Assembly (NCBI GenBank): GCA_964235705.1
Contig: CAXSDP010000006.1
Location: 38,435 to 102,434 of the forward strand
Direction: 5' to 3'
DNA: 64,000 nucleotides
Source of the DNA: RH-AL1 sp964235705
GTDB taxonomy: Bacteria > Pseudomonadota > Alphaproteobacteria > Rhizobiales > Beijerinckiaceae
The notes below the pieces were generated by a model. That model was not told the origin of the DNA. It saw nothing but the letters and a program-made list of their open reading frames with translations, and made no database searches. Positions 42,585 through 50,719 of the stretch are shown here, one piece after another. The position numbers and the translations under genes are program-made. How positions within the stretch are numbered: position 1 is the first letter of the stretch; each line of letters opens with the position of its first letter.

Positions 42585-43076
42585 TCAGGCGACCGGCGCC
42601 GCCGGCCTCGCCTTGGTGACGCCGAGCAACTTGATGCTGCCACCCGCCTTCTGGATCGCCGCGACCGCACCCTTCGAGGCCGCCGACACTTCGAAGGTCA
42701 GCTTGGCCGAGAATTCCCCGACGCCAAGGATCTTCACGCCGTCGCGCGGCTTCGAAACGATGCCCGAGGCGATGAGGGACTCGAGCGTCACTGGCGCACC
42801 GGCATCGAGCTTTCCGGCATCGACCGCGATCTGGATACGGCCGACATTCACTTCGTTGTAGTCGTTGGAGAAGGGGTTCCAGAACCCGCGCTTCGGCAGG
42901 CGGCGATGCAGGGGCATCTGGCCACCCTCGAACCCTTTGATGGCGACGCCGGAGCGCGCCTTCTGGCCCTTGACGCCGCGTCCGCCCGTCTTACCCTTAC
43001 CGGAGCCGATGCCCCGGCCGACGCGCATGCGTTCCTTCAAGGCGCCGGGATTGTCGTGGATCTCGTTGAGCTTCAT
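42585..43076 (-). CDS. rplO: 50S ribosomal protein L15
   Basis: A 163-residue L15, an early-to-late assembly protein of the large subunit. The Gly/Arg/Lys-rich extended N-terminus GRGIGSGKGKTGGRGVKGQKARSG is followed by FEGGQMPLHRRLPKRGF, both signatures. The C-terminus is slightly longer than in E. coli. It lies 10 bp after rpmD and 137 bp before secY. Confidence 0.98.
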   Translation of the reverse strand: MKLNEIHDNPGALKERMRVGRGIGSGKGKTGGRGVKGQKARSGVAIKGFEGGQMPLHRRLPKRGFWNPFSNDYNEVNVGRIQIAVDAGKLDAGAPVTLESLIASGIVSKPRDGVKILGVGEFSAKLTFEVSAASKGAVAAIQKAGGSIKLLGVTKARPAAPVA

Positions 43077-43086
43077 GATGTCCTCC

Positions 43087-43275
43087 CTACCCGACCACGC
43101 GGACGAGGTGGGCGACCTTGGCGATCATGCCGCGCACCGCCGGCGTATCTTCCAGTGTGGAGCGCCGCCCGATCTTGTTCAGCTTCAGCCCAATCAGCGT
43201 GGCACGCTGCTCGGCGGGGCGGCCGATCGGGCTCCCCTTCTGCTCGATGGTCACGCTCTTGTCCGTCTTGGCCAT
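43087..43275 (-). CDS. rpmD: 50S ribosomal protein L30
   Basis: A 62-residue L30 with the family core GRPAEQRATLIGLKLNKIGRRSTLEDTPAVRGMIAKVAHLVRVV. The ATG at 43275 (MAKTDKSVTIEQ) is chosen; the five codons upstream (GTGAGGGGCGGG) are part of the ribosome-binding region. It sits between rpsE and rplO with spacers of 11 and 10 bp. Confidence 0.96.
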   Translation of the reverse strand: MAKTDKSVTIEQKGSPIGRPAEQRATLIGLKLNKIGRRSTLEDTPAVRGMIAKVAHLVRVVG

Positions 43276-43286
43276 GGTCCCGCCCC

Positions 43287-43871
43287 TCACGCTTCCGCCG
43301 AGACGGCTTCGGCCTCGGCACCGGGACGGCGGGCCTGCAACGTCGACACCTTGAGGTTGCGACGGGCGGCGACGGAGCGCGGCGAGTCCTCGTGCTGCAA
43401 GGCGTCGAAGGTCGCGCGGATCATGTTGTAGGGATTGGACGACCCTTGCGACTTCGCGACGACGTCGTGCATCCCGAGCGTCTCGAAGATGGCGCGCATC
43501 GGGCCACCGGCGATGATGCCGGTGCCGGCCGGAGCGGCGCGCAGGATGACGCGGCCGGCGCCGTGACGACCGTTCACGTCGTGGTGCAGGGTCCGGCCCT
43601 CGCGCAACGGCACCCGAATGAGACCGCGCTTGGCGGACTCGGTCGCCTTGCGGATGGCCTCAGGCACCTCGCGCGCCTTGCCATGGCCGAAGCCGACACG
43701 GCCTTTCTGGTCACCAACCACGACGAGCGCCGCGAAGCCGAAGCGCCGACCGCCCTTCACCACCTTGGCGACGCGGTTGATATGGACCAAACGGTCGATG
43801 AACTCGCCGTCCTGATCGTCCCTGCTGTGGCGATCGCGTCCACCGCGACCCCCTTCCCGTTCACCGGCCAT
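43287..43871 (-). CDS. rpsE: 30S ribosomal protein S5
   Basis: A 194-residue S5 that helps decoding fidelity and mRNA unwinding at the entry tunnel. The double-stranded-RNA-binding part FIDRLVHINRVAKVVKGGRRFGFAALVVVGDQKGRVGFGHGKAREVPEAIRKA is typical. A variable charged N-terminus (MAGEREGGRGGRDRHSR) and a ~25-residue C-terminal tail are normal for the group. It follows rplR by 105 bp. Confidence 0.98.
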   Translation of the reverse strand: MAGEREGGRGGRDRHSRDDQDGEFIDRLVHINRVAKVVKGGRRFGFAALVVVGDQKGRVGFGHGKAREVPEAIRKATESAKRGLIRVPLREGRTLHHDVNGRHGAGRVILRAAPAGTGIIAGGPMRAIFETLGMHDVVAKSQGSSNPYNMIRATFDALQHEDSPRSVAARRNLKVSTLQARRPGAEAEAVSAEA

Positions 43872-43976
43872 CGTTTCTCTTCTCACTTGCGCGGGTGGCA
43901 CGTAGCCCTGCCCGCTCGCTTCGAATCTTTTGACCGCCGCCCATCCATCTGATCATGGGTGGCCGGCACTCGCGTC

Positions 43977-44339
43977 CTAGAAGGATAAACCACCTTCGCG
44001 GGCGCCCTCGGCAAGCGCCTTGACGCGCCCGTGATACATGTAGCTGCCGCGATCGAACACGACGTCCGTGATGCCGGCCGCCATGGCTCGCTCCGCGATC
44101 AGCTTGCCGACGGCCGCAGCCGCCTCGACGTTCGCGCCGGTCTTCATCCCCGCGCGCTGATCCTTCTCGATCGAGGAGGCGGCGGCCAGCGTCCGACCTT
44201 CGGCGTCGTCGATGATCTGGCAGTAGATCTGCTTCGACGAGCGGAAGACCGACAACCGCGCCTTGCCATAGGCACGTGCACGGATCGACTTGCGGACGCG
44301 TGCCTTGCGGCGAGCGGTGGCTCCATTGTCCTTTGCCAT
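43977..44339 (-). CDS. rplR: 50S ribosomal protein L18
   Basis: A 120-residue L18 that binds 5S rRNA with L5. The basic N-terminus RKARVRKSIRARAYGKARLSVFRSSKQIYCQIIDD and the ending YMYHGRVKALAEGAREGGLSF are characteristic. It starts 6 bp after rplF. Length and sequence are ordinary. Confidence 0.98.
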   Translation of the reverse strand: MAKDNGATARRKARVRKSIRARAYGKARLSVFRSSKQIYCQIIDDAEGRTLAAASSIEKDQRAGMKTGANVEAAAAVGKLIAERAMAAGITDVVFDRGSYMYHGRVKALAEGAREGGLSF

Positions 44340-44345
44340 AGCGCC

Positions 44346-44879
44346 TTACTTCTTCTTGCCTTCCTTGCGGAAGATGAACTCGTCCGAATAGCGGACACCC
44401 TTGCCTTTGTACGGCTCCGGCGGGCGCAGCGCCCGGATCTCGGAGGCGACCTGACCCACCTGACGCTTGTCGATCCCCGAGATGAGGATCTCGACGGGGC
44501 GGGGCGTCGCGATCGTGATCCCATCGGGGATCGCGAATGGGACATCGTGGCTGTAGCCGAGCGATAGTTGCAACACCTTGCCCTGGACGGCGGCCTTGTA
44601 GCCCACGCCCGTGATGTCGAGCTTGCGGGTGAAGCCGGTGGACACGCCGACGACGAGGTTGTTCACCATCGCCCGCGACATGCCCCACATCGCCTGGGCG
44701 CGCTTGGTGTCGCCACGCGGCACGACACTGACGTTGTCGTTCTCGAAGGTGACGGTCACCTCCGCCGGGCAGGTGAAATGCAGCTCGCCCTTGGCACCCT
44801 TGATCGAGACCTGCTGGCCTTCGACCTTGGCGGTGACACCCTTGGGGATGGCGACGGGTTTCTTGCCGACGCGTGACAT
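44346..44879 (-). CDS. rplF: 50S ribosomal protein L6
   Basis: A 177-residue L6 near the GTPase-associated centre. The ATG at 44879 gives MSRVGKKPVAIPKGV, the family start. YSHDVPFAIPDGITIATPRPVEILISGIDKRQVGQVASEIRALRPPEPYKGKGVRY near the C-terminus is the RNA-binding signature. The frame is open 12 codons upstream but not conserved. It follows rpsH by 56 bp. Confidence 0.98.
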   Translation of the reverse strand: MSRVGKKPVAIPKGVTAKVEGQQVSIKGAKGELHFTCPAEVTVTFENDNVSVVPRGDTKRAQAMWGMSRAMVNNLVVGVSTGFTRKLDITGVGYKAAVQGKVLQLSLGYSHDVPFAIPDGITIATPRPVEILISGIDKRQVGQVASEIRALRPPEPYKGKGVRYSDEFIFRKEGKKK

Positions 44880-44935
44880 GATGCTAATCCTTGGTGGAGC
44901 CGGTCGCGAGACCACGGCTTACATGCGACAACGGC

Positions 44936-45328
44936 TTAGAAGACCTTGCAGAGGACTTCCCCACCGACGTTGGCCTCGCGGGCGGCATGGTCCGCCATCA
45001 CGCCCTTGGGGGTCGAGACGATGGTGATGCCGAGCCCGTTGGCGACGCGCGGCATCGCGTCCACGGCGGCGTAAACGCGACGGCCGGGCTTCGACACCCG
45101 CGATATCTCACGGATGACCGGCTGACCATCGTAGTACTTCAGCTCGATCTCGAATTCGGTGCGGCCGTTGCCGTACTCGGTCGTCGAGTAACCGCGTATG
45201 TAACCCTCCGTCTCGAGCACGTCGAGCACGTTGGCACGCAGCTTCGAGCCGGGTGTCTGCACCTTGCCCTTGCGACGCATGCCGGCGTTACGGATGCGGG
45301 TGAGCATGTCGCCCAACGGATCGTTCAT
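44936..45328 (-). CDS. rpsH: 30S ribosomal protein S8
   Basis: A 130-residue S8 that binds 16S helix 21 and, in E. coli, represses the spc operon at the rplE leader. NDPLGDMLTRIRNAGMRRKG is the N-terminal signature and ANGLGITIVSTPKGVMADHAAREANVGGEVLCKVF the C-terminal one. A strong TAGGAGG precedes the ATG at 45328. Whether autoregulation is kept here cannot be told. Confidence 0.98.
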   Translation of the reverse strand: MNDPLGDMLTRIRNAGMRRKGKVQTPGSKLRANVLDVLETEGYIRGYSTTEYGNGRTEFEIELKYYDGQPVIREISRVSKPGRRVYAAVDAMPRVANGLGITIVSTPKGVMADHAAREANVGGEVLCKVF

Positions 45329-45339
45329 GGCGCGCCCTC

Positions 45340-45645
45340 CTACCAGCTCGACTTGACGAGGCCGGGGATCAAACCCTTGGACCCGAGTTCGCGGAGCGCG
45401 ATGCGGGACATCCTCATCTTGCGCGTGAACGCGCGCGGACGACCGGACACCTCGCAACGATTGCGGATGCGCTCGGGAGCGGAGTTCCGCGGCATCTCGG
45501 ACAAGCGCAACCGCGCTTCGAAACGCTGTTCCATCGGCAGGGATTCGTTGTTCGCCGTATCCTTCAGCCGCTTGCGGCGCCCCGCATACTGCTTGACGAG
45601 CCGCATGCGCCGCTTGTTGTTTTCCACCGCGCTCTTCTTCGCCAT
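45340..45645 (-). CDS. rpsN: 30S ribosomal protein S14 (zinc-free type)
   Basis: A 101-residue S14 of the long, zinc-independent class. MAKKSAVENNKRRMRLVKQYAGRRKRLK and NRCEVSGRPRAFTRKMRMSRIALRELGSKGLIPGLVKSSW are characteristic; the CxxC pairs of the zinc form are absent. It lies 38 bp after rplE and 11 bp before rpsH. Confidence 0.98.
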   Translation of the reverse strand: MAKKSAVENNKRRMRLVKQYAGRRKRLKDTANNESLPMEQRFEARLRLSEMPRNSAPERIRNRCEVSGRPRAFTRKMRMSRIALRELGSKGLIPGLVKSSW

Positions 45646-45683
45646 CGATCTATCCTCTGGTTACCGCGTTTGAGTCTCGCGAC

Positions 45684-46379
45684 TCACTGCCGGAACGGGA
45701 AATTGAACGCGCGCAGCAACGCGCGCGCCTCTTGGTCGGTCCTCGCCGTGGTGCACACGATGATGTCCATGCCGACGATCGAGTCCACCTTGTCGTAGTT
45801 GATCTCGGGGAACACGATGTGTTCCTTGATCCCCATCGCGTAGTTGCCACGCCCGTCGAAGCTCTTCGGGTTCAGTCCACGGAAGTCGCGGATGCGCGGC
45901 AGCGCGATCGTCACGAGGCGATCGAGGAACTCGTACATGCGAACCTTGCGCAATGTCACCTTCGCGCCGATCGGCATGTTCTCGCGCACCTTGAAGGTCG
46001 AGATCGCGTTCCGAGCCTTGGTGATCACCGGCTTCTGACCGGCGATGAGCGCCAAATCGCCGGCCGCGAGCGTCACCTTCTTGGTGTCGTTCACCGCCTC
46101 GCCAACGCCCATGTTGAGGACGATCTTCTCGATCGTGGGCACTTCGAGCGGGTTCTTGTAACCGAACTCCTCGATCAACTGCGCGCGCACAACCTCGTCG
46201 TAGTGCTTGCGTAGACGCGGCAGATATCCTTCCGGCACCGCGAGGCTATCGGCCGACGCGGTCTGGTAGGTCGGCGCGCCACGGCTCGCCTTCTCGGTCG
46301 GCACGGACTTGGAGTCCTTCTTCGCGCCGACATCCTTGCCGCCCTTGGCGGGGACGCCCTTGCCCTTGGGATCAGCCAT
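45684..46379 (-). CDS. rplE: 50S ribosomal protein L5 with basic N-terminal extension
   Basis: A 231-residue L5 that binds 5S rRNA in the central protuberance; the usual length is about 180-190. The canonical domain begins near residue 50 (LPRLRKHYDEVVRAQLIEEFGYKNPLEVPTIEKIVLNMGVGEAV) and ends normally with FPFRQ. The extra ~45 residues are rich in Lys, Gly, Ala and Ser (MADPKGKGVPAKGGKDVG...). The start ATG at 46379 lies 8 bases inside rplX. No start codon with a better ribosome-binding site was found within the extension before the conserved region, so it is probably translated. Confidence 0.96.
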   Translation of the reverse strand: MADPKGKGVPAKGGKDVGAKKDSKSVPTEKASRGAPTYQTASADSLAVPEGYLPRLRKHYDEVVRAQLIEEFGYKNPLEVPTIEKIVLNMGVGEAVNDTKKVTLAAGDLALIAGQKPVITKARNAISTFKVRENMPIGAKVTLRKVRMYEFLDRLVTIALPRIRDFRGLNPKSFDGRGNYAMGIKEHIVFPEINYDKVDSIVGMDIIVCTTARTDQEARALLRAFNFPFRQ

Positions 46380-46686
46380 CGATCAAGTCTCCGGAACGCT
46401 TGGCGAAGCGGACCTTGCGGCCGTCTTCGAGGACCTTGAAACCAACGCGCGTCGGCTTGCCGTCGCCGCCGGCGTGGGACAGGTTGGACAGGTGGATGGT
46501 CGCCTCCTTCGAGACGATGCCGGCCTCCTGCTGCGCCGACTGCTTCTGGTGTTTCTTGACGAGGTTGATCCCGCGCACCACCGCGCGCTCCTCCTTCGGC
46601 ATCACCTGGAGCACCTCACCCGAGCGTCCCTTGTCACGACCGGTCAAAACGACGACGGTGTCGCCCTTCTTGATCTTCGCCGCCAT
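46372..46686 (-). CDS. rplX: 50S ribosomal protein L24
   Basis: A 104-residue L24, an assembly-initiator protein. The KOW motif is near the N-terminus (KIKKGDTVVVLTGRDKGRSGEVLQVMPKEERAVVRGINLVKKHQK). The ATG at 46686 shares a base with the rplN stop (TGATG), and the 3' end overlaps rplE by 8 bases. Such overlaps imply coupled translation of L14, L24 and L5. Confidence 0.97.
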   Translation of the reverse strand: MAAKIKKGDTVVVLTGRDKGRSGEVLQVMPKEERAVVRGINLVKKHQKQSAQQEAGIVSKEATIHLSNLSHAGGDGKPTRVGFKVLEDGRKVRFAKRSGDLIDG

Positions 46687-47054
46687 CACAGGACCTCCGG
46701 CGCGAGCGAGATGATCTTCATGTGATTGCGGGCGCGCAACTCGCGCGGCACCGGCCCGAAGATGCGCGTGCCGACAGGTTCCGACTGGTTGTTGATCAGC
46801 ACGGCGGCGTTGCCGTCGAAGCGGATCACGGTGCCGTCGGCGCGCTTGATGTCCTTGGCGGTGCGCACGACGACCGCCTTCATCACGTCGCCCTTCTTGA
46901 CGCGGCCGCGCGGGATCGCCTCCTTGATCGAGACGACGATGATGTCACCAACGGCGGCGTAGCGGCGCTTCGACCCGCCCAGCACCTTGATGCACATCAC
47001 GCGACGCGCGCCGGAATTGTCGGCGACGTCCAAATTGGTTTGTACCTGAATCAT
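46686..47054 (-). CDS. rplN: 50S ribosomal protein L14
   Basis: A 122-residue L14 that forms an intersubunit bridge. MIQVQTNLDVADNSGARRVMCIKVLGGSKRRYAAVGDIIVVSIKEAIPRG is the family N-terminus, so the ATG at 47054 is chosen. It is separated from rpsQ by 127 bp, the longest gap within this part of the cluster apart from the secY and rplR leaders. Confidence 0.98.
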   Translation of the reverse strand: MIQVQTNLDVADNSGARRVMCIKVLGGSKRRYAAVGDIIVVSIKEAIPRGRVKKGDVMKAVVVRTAKDIKRADGTVIRFDGNAAVLINNQSEPVGTRIFGPVPRELRARNHMKIISLAPEVL

Positions 47055-47181
47055 GGCCTCTGGCCTTCCTGTCAGATCGGTTTCCGACACGCCGACGCGC
47101 CCGGACTACGCCTGGTGCGGGCTGCTCCCCCGCGTTTCGATAGTATGTCGGCACGCCGCGTGCGCGTGGCCGACGTGCAAC

Positions 47182-47457
47182 CTAGGCGGCGTCCGCCGAC
47201 GGTCCGCCGCCCGGCTGCCCACCCACGGACTGCCCGACCACGATCCAGCGCTTCAGACGCGAAATCGGCCGGGTCTCCTCGATCGAGACCACGTCGCCGA
47301 CCTTGTACGCTTTGACCTCGTCGTGGGCGTGGTAATTCTTCGATCGACGCACCGTCTTCTTGAGGAGCGGATGCGTGAAGCGCCGCTCGACCTTCACGAC
47401 GATCGTCTTTTCCTGCTTGTCGGAGACAACCACGCCTTGGAGAACTCGTTTCGGCAT
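47182..47457 (-). CDS. rpsQ: 30S ribosomal protein S17
   Basis: A 91-residue S17 with the OB-fold core MPKRVLQGVVVSDKQEKTIVVKVERRFTHPLLKKTVRRSKNYHAHDE and VGDVVSIEETRPISRLKRW. The Gly/Ala-rich last ten residues are variable. It lies 11 bp after rpmC. Confidence 0.97.
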   Translation of the reverse strand: MPKRVLQGVVVSDKQEKTIVVKVERRFTHPLLKKTVRRSKNYHAHDEVKAYKVGDVVSIEETRPISRLKRWIVVGQSVGGQPGGGPSADAA

Positions 47458-47468
47458 TCTTCTGTGTC

Positions 47469-47678
47469 CTACTTGTTCGCCGCGCGCCCTTGAGCGGCGA
47501 GCGTCTTGACCCGCGCGATGTCGCGACGAACGACCCTGACGCGGCTGGTGTTCTCGAGCTGTCCGGTCGCGCGCTGGAAGCGCAGGTTGAACTGCTCCTT
47601 CTTCAGGGCCAGGATTTCCTGGTCACGCTGGTCTTCCGTCATCGTCTTGAGATCGGACAGGCGGCCCTTGGCTTTCAT
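47469..47678 (-). CDS. rpmC: 50S ribosomal protein L29
   Basis: A 69-residue two-helix L29 at the exit tunnel, where trigger factor and SRP dock with L23. KEQFNLRFQRATGQLENTSRVRVVRRDIARVKTL is the signature. It follows rplP by 12 bp and precedes rpsQ by 11 bp. Confidence 0.97.
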   Translation of the reverse strand: MKAKGRLSDLKTMTEDQRDQEILALKKEQFNLRFQRATGQLENTSRVRVVRRDIARVKTLAAQGRAANK

Positions 47679-47690
47679 GTTCGATCCTCC

Positions 47691-48104
47691 CTATTCGGCG
47701 ATGCGTTCGATGAAGCGCGTCTTGATCGGCAACTTGGCGGCGGCGAGCGTCAAGGCCTCCTTGGCGAGGCCGACCGGCACGCCGTCGAGCTCGAACATGA
47801 TGCGACCCGGTGCCACCTTGCACGCCCACAGCTCGATCGCGCCCTTGCCCTTACCCATGCGGACCTCGGTCGGCTTCTTCGTCACGGGAAGGTCGGGGAA
47901 GATGCGGATCCAGACGCGGCCGGCCCGCTTCATGTGACGCGTCATGGCGCGCCGCGCCGCCTCGATCTGCCGAGCGGTGATGCGCTCCGGCTCCATCGCC
48001 TTGAGGCCGAACTGACCGAAGTTGAGGTCCGTGCCGCCCTTCGAAGCGCCGCTGATGCGCCCCTTGAACGCCTTCCGGAACTTGGTTTTCTTTGGTTGAA
48101 GCAT
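47691..48104 (-). CDS. rplP: 50S ribosomal protein L16
   Basis: A 137-residue L16 close to the A-site tRNA elbow. MLQPKKTKFRKAFKGRISGASKGGTDLNFGQFGLKAMEPERITARQIEAARRAMTRHMKRAGRVWIRIFPD is diagnostic. Length is standard. It lies 27 bp after rpsC. Confidence 0.98.
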   Translation of the reverse strand: MLQPKKTKFRKAFKGRISGASKGGTDLNFGQFGLKAMEPERITARQIEAARRAMTRHMKRAGRVWIRIFPDLPVTKKPTEVRMGKGKGAIELWACKVAPGRIMFELDGVPVGLAKEALTLAAAKLPIKTRFIERIAE

Positions 48105-48131
48105 CGTTGTCAGCTTTCGCTATGAGGGGCG

Positions 48132-48854
48132 TCAGGCCGCGTCGCGGTCGCGGTCACGCCGCTGACGGCGCTCGCCGCCCGAATGGTCCTGCTCGGCCAT
48201 CTTGCGATCCTGCGCCATCGGATCGTGCTCGAGGATCTCCCCTTTGAAGATCCACACCTTGATGCCGCAGGTGCCATAGGCGGTGTGCGCGGTCGCGGTG
48301 CCATAATCGACATCGGCACGCAGCGTGTGCAGCGGCACCCTACCCTCGCGATACCATTCGAGGCGCGCGATCTCGGCGCCGCCGAGCCGGCCGGAGCAGT
48401 TGATGCGGATACCTTCCGCGCCGAGCCGCATCGCCGACTGCACCGCGCGCTTCATCGCGCGGCGGAACGCGACACGACGCTCCAACTGCTGCGCGATCGA
48501 ATCCGCGACCAGGACAGCATCGACCTCGGGCTTGCGCACCTCGACGATGTTGATGACCACTTCGGAATCCGTCATCTTGGCGACGAGCTTGCGGATCTTG
48601 TCGATGTCGGCGCCCTTCTTGCCGATGACAACACCCGGACGCGCCGAGTGGATGGTCACGCGGCACTTCTTATGCGGTCGCTCGATGATGATCTTGGACA
48701 CCGCCGCCTGCTTCAGCGTCTTCATCAGCGCTTCGCGGATCGCGATATCCTCGTGCAGCAACCGGGCGTAATCGTTCTTGCCGGCGAACCAGCGAGAGTC
48801 CCACGTCCGGTTGATGCCGAGCCGCAAGCCGATCGGATTGACCTTCTGTCCCAT
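48132..48854 (-). CDS. rpsC: 30S ribosomal protein S3
   Basis: A 240-residue S3 at the mRNA entry. MGQKVNPIGLRLGINRTWDSRWFAGKNDYARLLHED is the N-terminus. The KH domain has GVVIGKKGADIDKIRKLV, and the C-terminal domain GRLGGAEIARLEWYREGRVPLHTLRADVDYG. A basic/acidic tail of about 25 residues ends the protein. It follows rplV by 10 bp. Confidence 0.98.
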   Translation of the reverse strand: MGQKVNPIGLRLGINRTWDSRWFAGKNDYARLLHEDIAIREALMKTLKQAAVSKIIIERPHKKCRVTIHSARPGVVIGKKGADIDKIRKLVAKMTDSEVVINIVEVRKPEVDAVLVADSIAQQLERRVAFRRAMKRAVQSAMRLGAEGIRINCSGRLGGAEIARLEWYREGRVPLHTLRADVDYGTATAHTAYGTCGIKVWIFKGEILEHDPMAQDRKMAEQDHSGGERRQRRDRDRDAA

Positions 48855-48864
48855 CGTCGTCTCC

Positions 48865-49260
48865 TCAGGCCGCGCGCTTGTCAGGTTGGGCTTCGACCTC
48901 GCGCACGACGATGGTCAAATTGGCGAAGGGTTTCTCGATGCGTCCAGCGCGCCCACGCGCCCGCGGGCTGAAGCGTTTCATCACAAGCGCCTTACCCACG
49001 TGAGCCTCAGCGACGACCAGGTCGTCGACATCGAGGTCGTGGTTGTTCTCCGCGTTGGCGATCGCGCTCTCCAGCGTCTTGCGGACATCGAGCGCGATCC
49101 GCTTGCGAGAGAACTCGAGATCGGCCAGCGCCGTCTCGACCTTCTTGCCACGGATTAATTGCGCGAGGAGGTTGAGCTTCTGCGGACTGATGCGGAGCAT
49201 CCGGCAGACCGCCTTCGCCTCGTTCTCCTTGAGGGAGCGGGGTGTCTTCTGCTTGGACAT
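48865..49260 (-). CDS. rplV: 50S ribosomal protein L22
   Basis: A 131-residue L22 whose beta-hairpin lines the exit tunnel. The ATG at 49260 (MSKQKTPRSLKENEAKAVCRMLRISPQKLNLLAQLIRGK) lies one base after the rpsS stop; the longer open frame is rpsS shadow. The tunnel hairpin is at KRFSPRARGRAGRIEKP, the region where macrolide-resistance changes can occur elsewhere; it looks normal. Confidence 0.98.
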   Translation of the reverse strand: MSKQKTPRSLKENEAKAVCRMLRISPQKLNLLAQLIRGKKVETALADLEFSRKRIALDVRKTLESAIANAENNHDLDVDDLVVAEAHVGKALVMKRFSPRARGRAGRIEKPFANLTIVVREVEAQPDKRAA

Positions 49261-49261
49261 C

Positions 49262-49540
49262 TCAGCCCCTCTTGGCTTTCTTGTCGGCGGCGTGACCCTG
49301 GAAGGTCCGCGTCGGCGAGAATTCGCCAAGCTTATGGCCGATCATGTCTTCCGTGACGATCACCGGCACATGCTTGTGACCATTGTAGACGCCGAAGGTC
49401 AGCCCCACGAACTGGGGCAGGATGGTGGATCGACGGCTCCAGGTCTTGATGACCTCCGAGCGCTTCGAGCCCCGGGCGGTTTCCGCCTTCTTCAGCATGT
49501 AGCCGTCGACGAACGGACCTTTCCAGATGGATCGCGTCAT
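49262..49540 (-). CDS. rpsS: 30S ribosomal protein S19
   Basis: A 92-residue S19 of the 30S head. MTRSIWKGPFVDGYMLKKAE and TILPQFVGLTFGVYNGHKHVPVIVTEDMIGHKLGEFSPTRTFQGHAADKKAKRG are fully typical. It begins 2 bp after rplB and ends 1 bp before rplV. Confidence 0.98.
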   Translation of the reverse strand: MTRSIWKGPFVDGYMLKKAETARGSKRSEVIKTWSRRSTILPQFVGLTFGVYNGHKHVPVIVTEDMIGHKLGEFSPTRTFQGHAADKKAKRG

Positions 49541-49542
49541 GA

Positions 49543-50382
49543 TCAGCCCTTCTTCTTGCTCTTGTGACGCGACGTCACGATGAACTTGTCCGTCGCCTTG
49601 TTCGCTCGGGTCTTCTTGCCCTTCGTGGGCTTGCCCCAGGGCGTGACGGGATGGCGACCGCCCGAGGTGCGCCCCTCGCCGCCACCGTGGGGATGATCGA
49701 CCGGATTCATGGTCACGCCGCGATTGTGCGGACGCCGGCCGAGCCAGCGCGACCGCCCGGCCTTGCCGATCGACGCATTCATGTGGTCGGGATTGGAAAC
49801 CGCGCCGACCGTACCGAAGCATTGGCCGTGGATGAGGCGTTGCTCGCCCGAGTTCAGGCGGACGATGACGTAACCCTGATCACGGCCGACCACCTGGGCG
49901 TAGGTGCCGGCGGACCGCACCATCGCCGCGCCCTTGCCGATCTTCATCTCCACGTTGTGGACGATGGTGCCGACCGGCATGTTGGCAAGAGCCATCGCGT
50001 TACCGGGCTTCACGTCCACCTGGTTGCCGGACACCACATCGTCACCGACCTGCAACCGCTGCGGGGCGATGATGTAGCTCTGCTCCCCGTCGGTGTACTC
50101 GATCAGCGCGATGAAGGACGACCTGTTCGGATCATACTCGATCCGCTGCACCTTGGCCGGCACGTCGAGTTTGCGACGTTTGAAGTCGATGATGCGATAG
50201 GCCTGCTTATGCCCACCACCGCGAAAACGGACGGTGACCCGTCCCGTGTTGTTGCGTCCGCCAGCAGAGTGCTGGCCTTCCGTCAAATGCTTGACGGGCT
50301 TGCCCTTGTAAAGGCCGCTACGGTCGACGATGACGAGCTGTCGAAGGCTCGGCGTGACCGGATTGAACGTCTTGAGTGCCAT
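49543..50382 (-). CDS. rplB: 50S ribosomal protein L2
   Basis: A 279-residue L2 that is needed for subunit joining and the peptidyl-transferase centre. MALKTFNPVTPSLRQLVIVD is the start at 50382. The conserved C-terminal region reads GVTMNPVDHPHGGGEGRTSGGRHPVTPWGKPTKG, with the essential His. The N-terminal 14 codons of the longer frame were left out as unconserved. It follows rplW by 10 bp. Confidence 0.98.
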   Translation of the reverse strand: MALKTFNPVTPSLRQLVIVDRSGLYKGKPVKHLTEGQHSAGGRNNTGRVTVRFRGGGHKQAYRIIDFKRRKLDVPAKVQRIEYDPNRSSFIALIEYTDGEQSYIIAPQRLQVGDDVVSGNQVDVKPGNAMALANMPVGTIVHNVEMKIGKGAAMVRSAGTYAQVVGRDQGYVIVRLNSGEQRLIHGQCFGTVGAVSNPDHMNASIGKAGRSRWLGRRPHNRGVTMNPVDHPHGGGEGRTSGGRHPVTPWGKPTKGKKTRANKATDKFIVTSRHKSKKKG

Positions 50383-50392
50383 CGTTGTTCTC

Positions 50393-50719
50393 TCAAAGAC
50401 CCGTCGTGACGTCGATGCGATCACCGTCGGCCAAGGTGACGACGGCCTTCTTCAGATCCGACTGCTGGCCGCGCACGCCCTTGAAGGTTTTGCGCTTACC
50501 CTTCCGGATGAGCGTGTTCACCGCCAGCACCTTCACGTCGAACAGCCGCTCGATCGCCGTCTTGATCTCGGTCTTGTTCGCGTCCTTGCGGACCTTGAAG
50601 ACGACTTGATTGCGTTCGGAGGCGATCGTCGCCTTCTCCGTGATCACCGGAGACAAGACGATGTCGTAATGGCGCGCCTCGATCGTCGCCTTAGCTGTCG
50701 TGGCTTTGGCCGCACTCAT
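50393..50719 (-). CDS. rplW: 50S ribosomal protein L23
   Basis: A 108-residue L23 at the tunnel exit and a docking site for trigger factor and SRP. The core is YDIVLSPVITEKATIASERNQVVFKVRKDANKTEIKTAIERLFDVKVLAVNTL. The ATG overlaps the rplD stop by 4 bases. An Ala/Lys-rich lead of ~15 residues is typical of the group. Confidence 0.97.
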   Translation of the reverse strand: MSAAKATTAKATIEARHYDIVLSPVITEKATIASERNQVVFKVRKDANKTEIKTAIERLFDVKVLAVNTLIRKGKRKTFKGVRGQQSDLKKAVVTLADGDRIDVTTGL

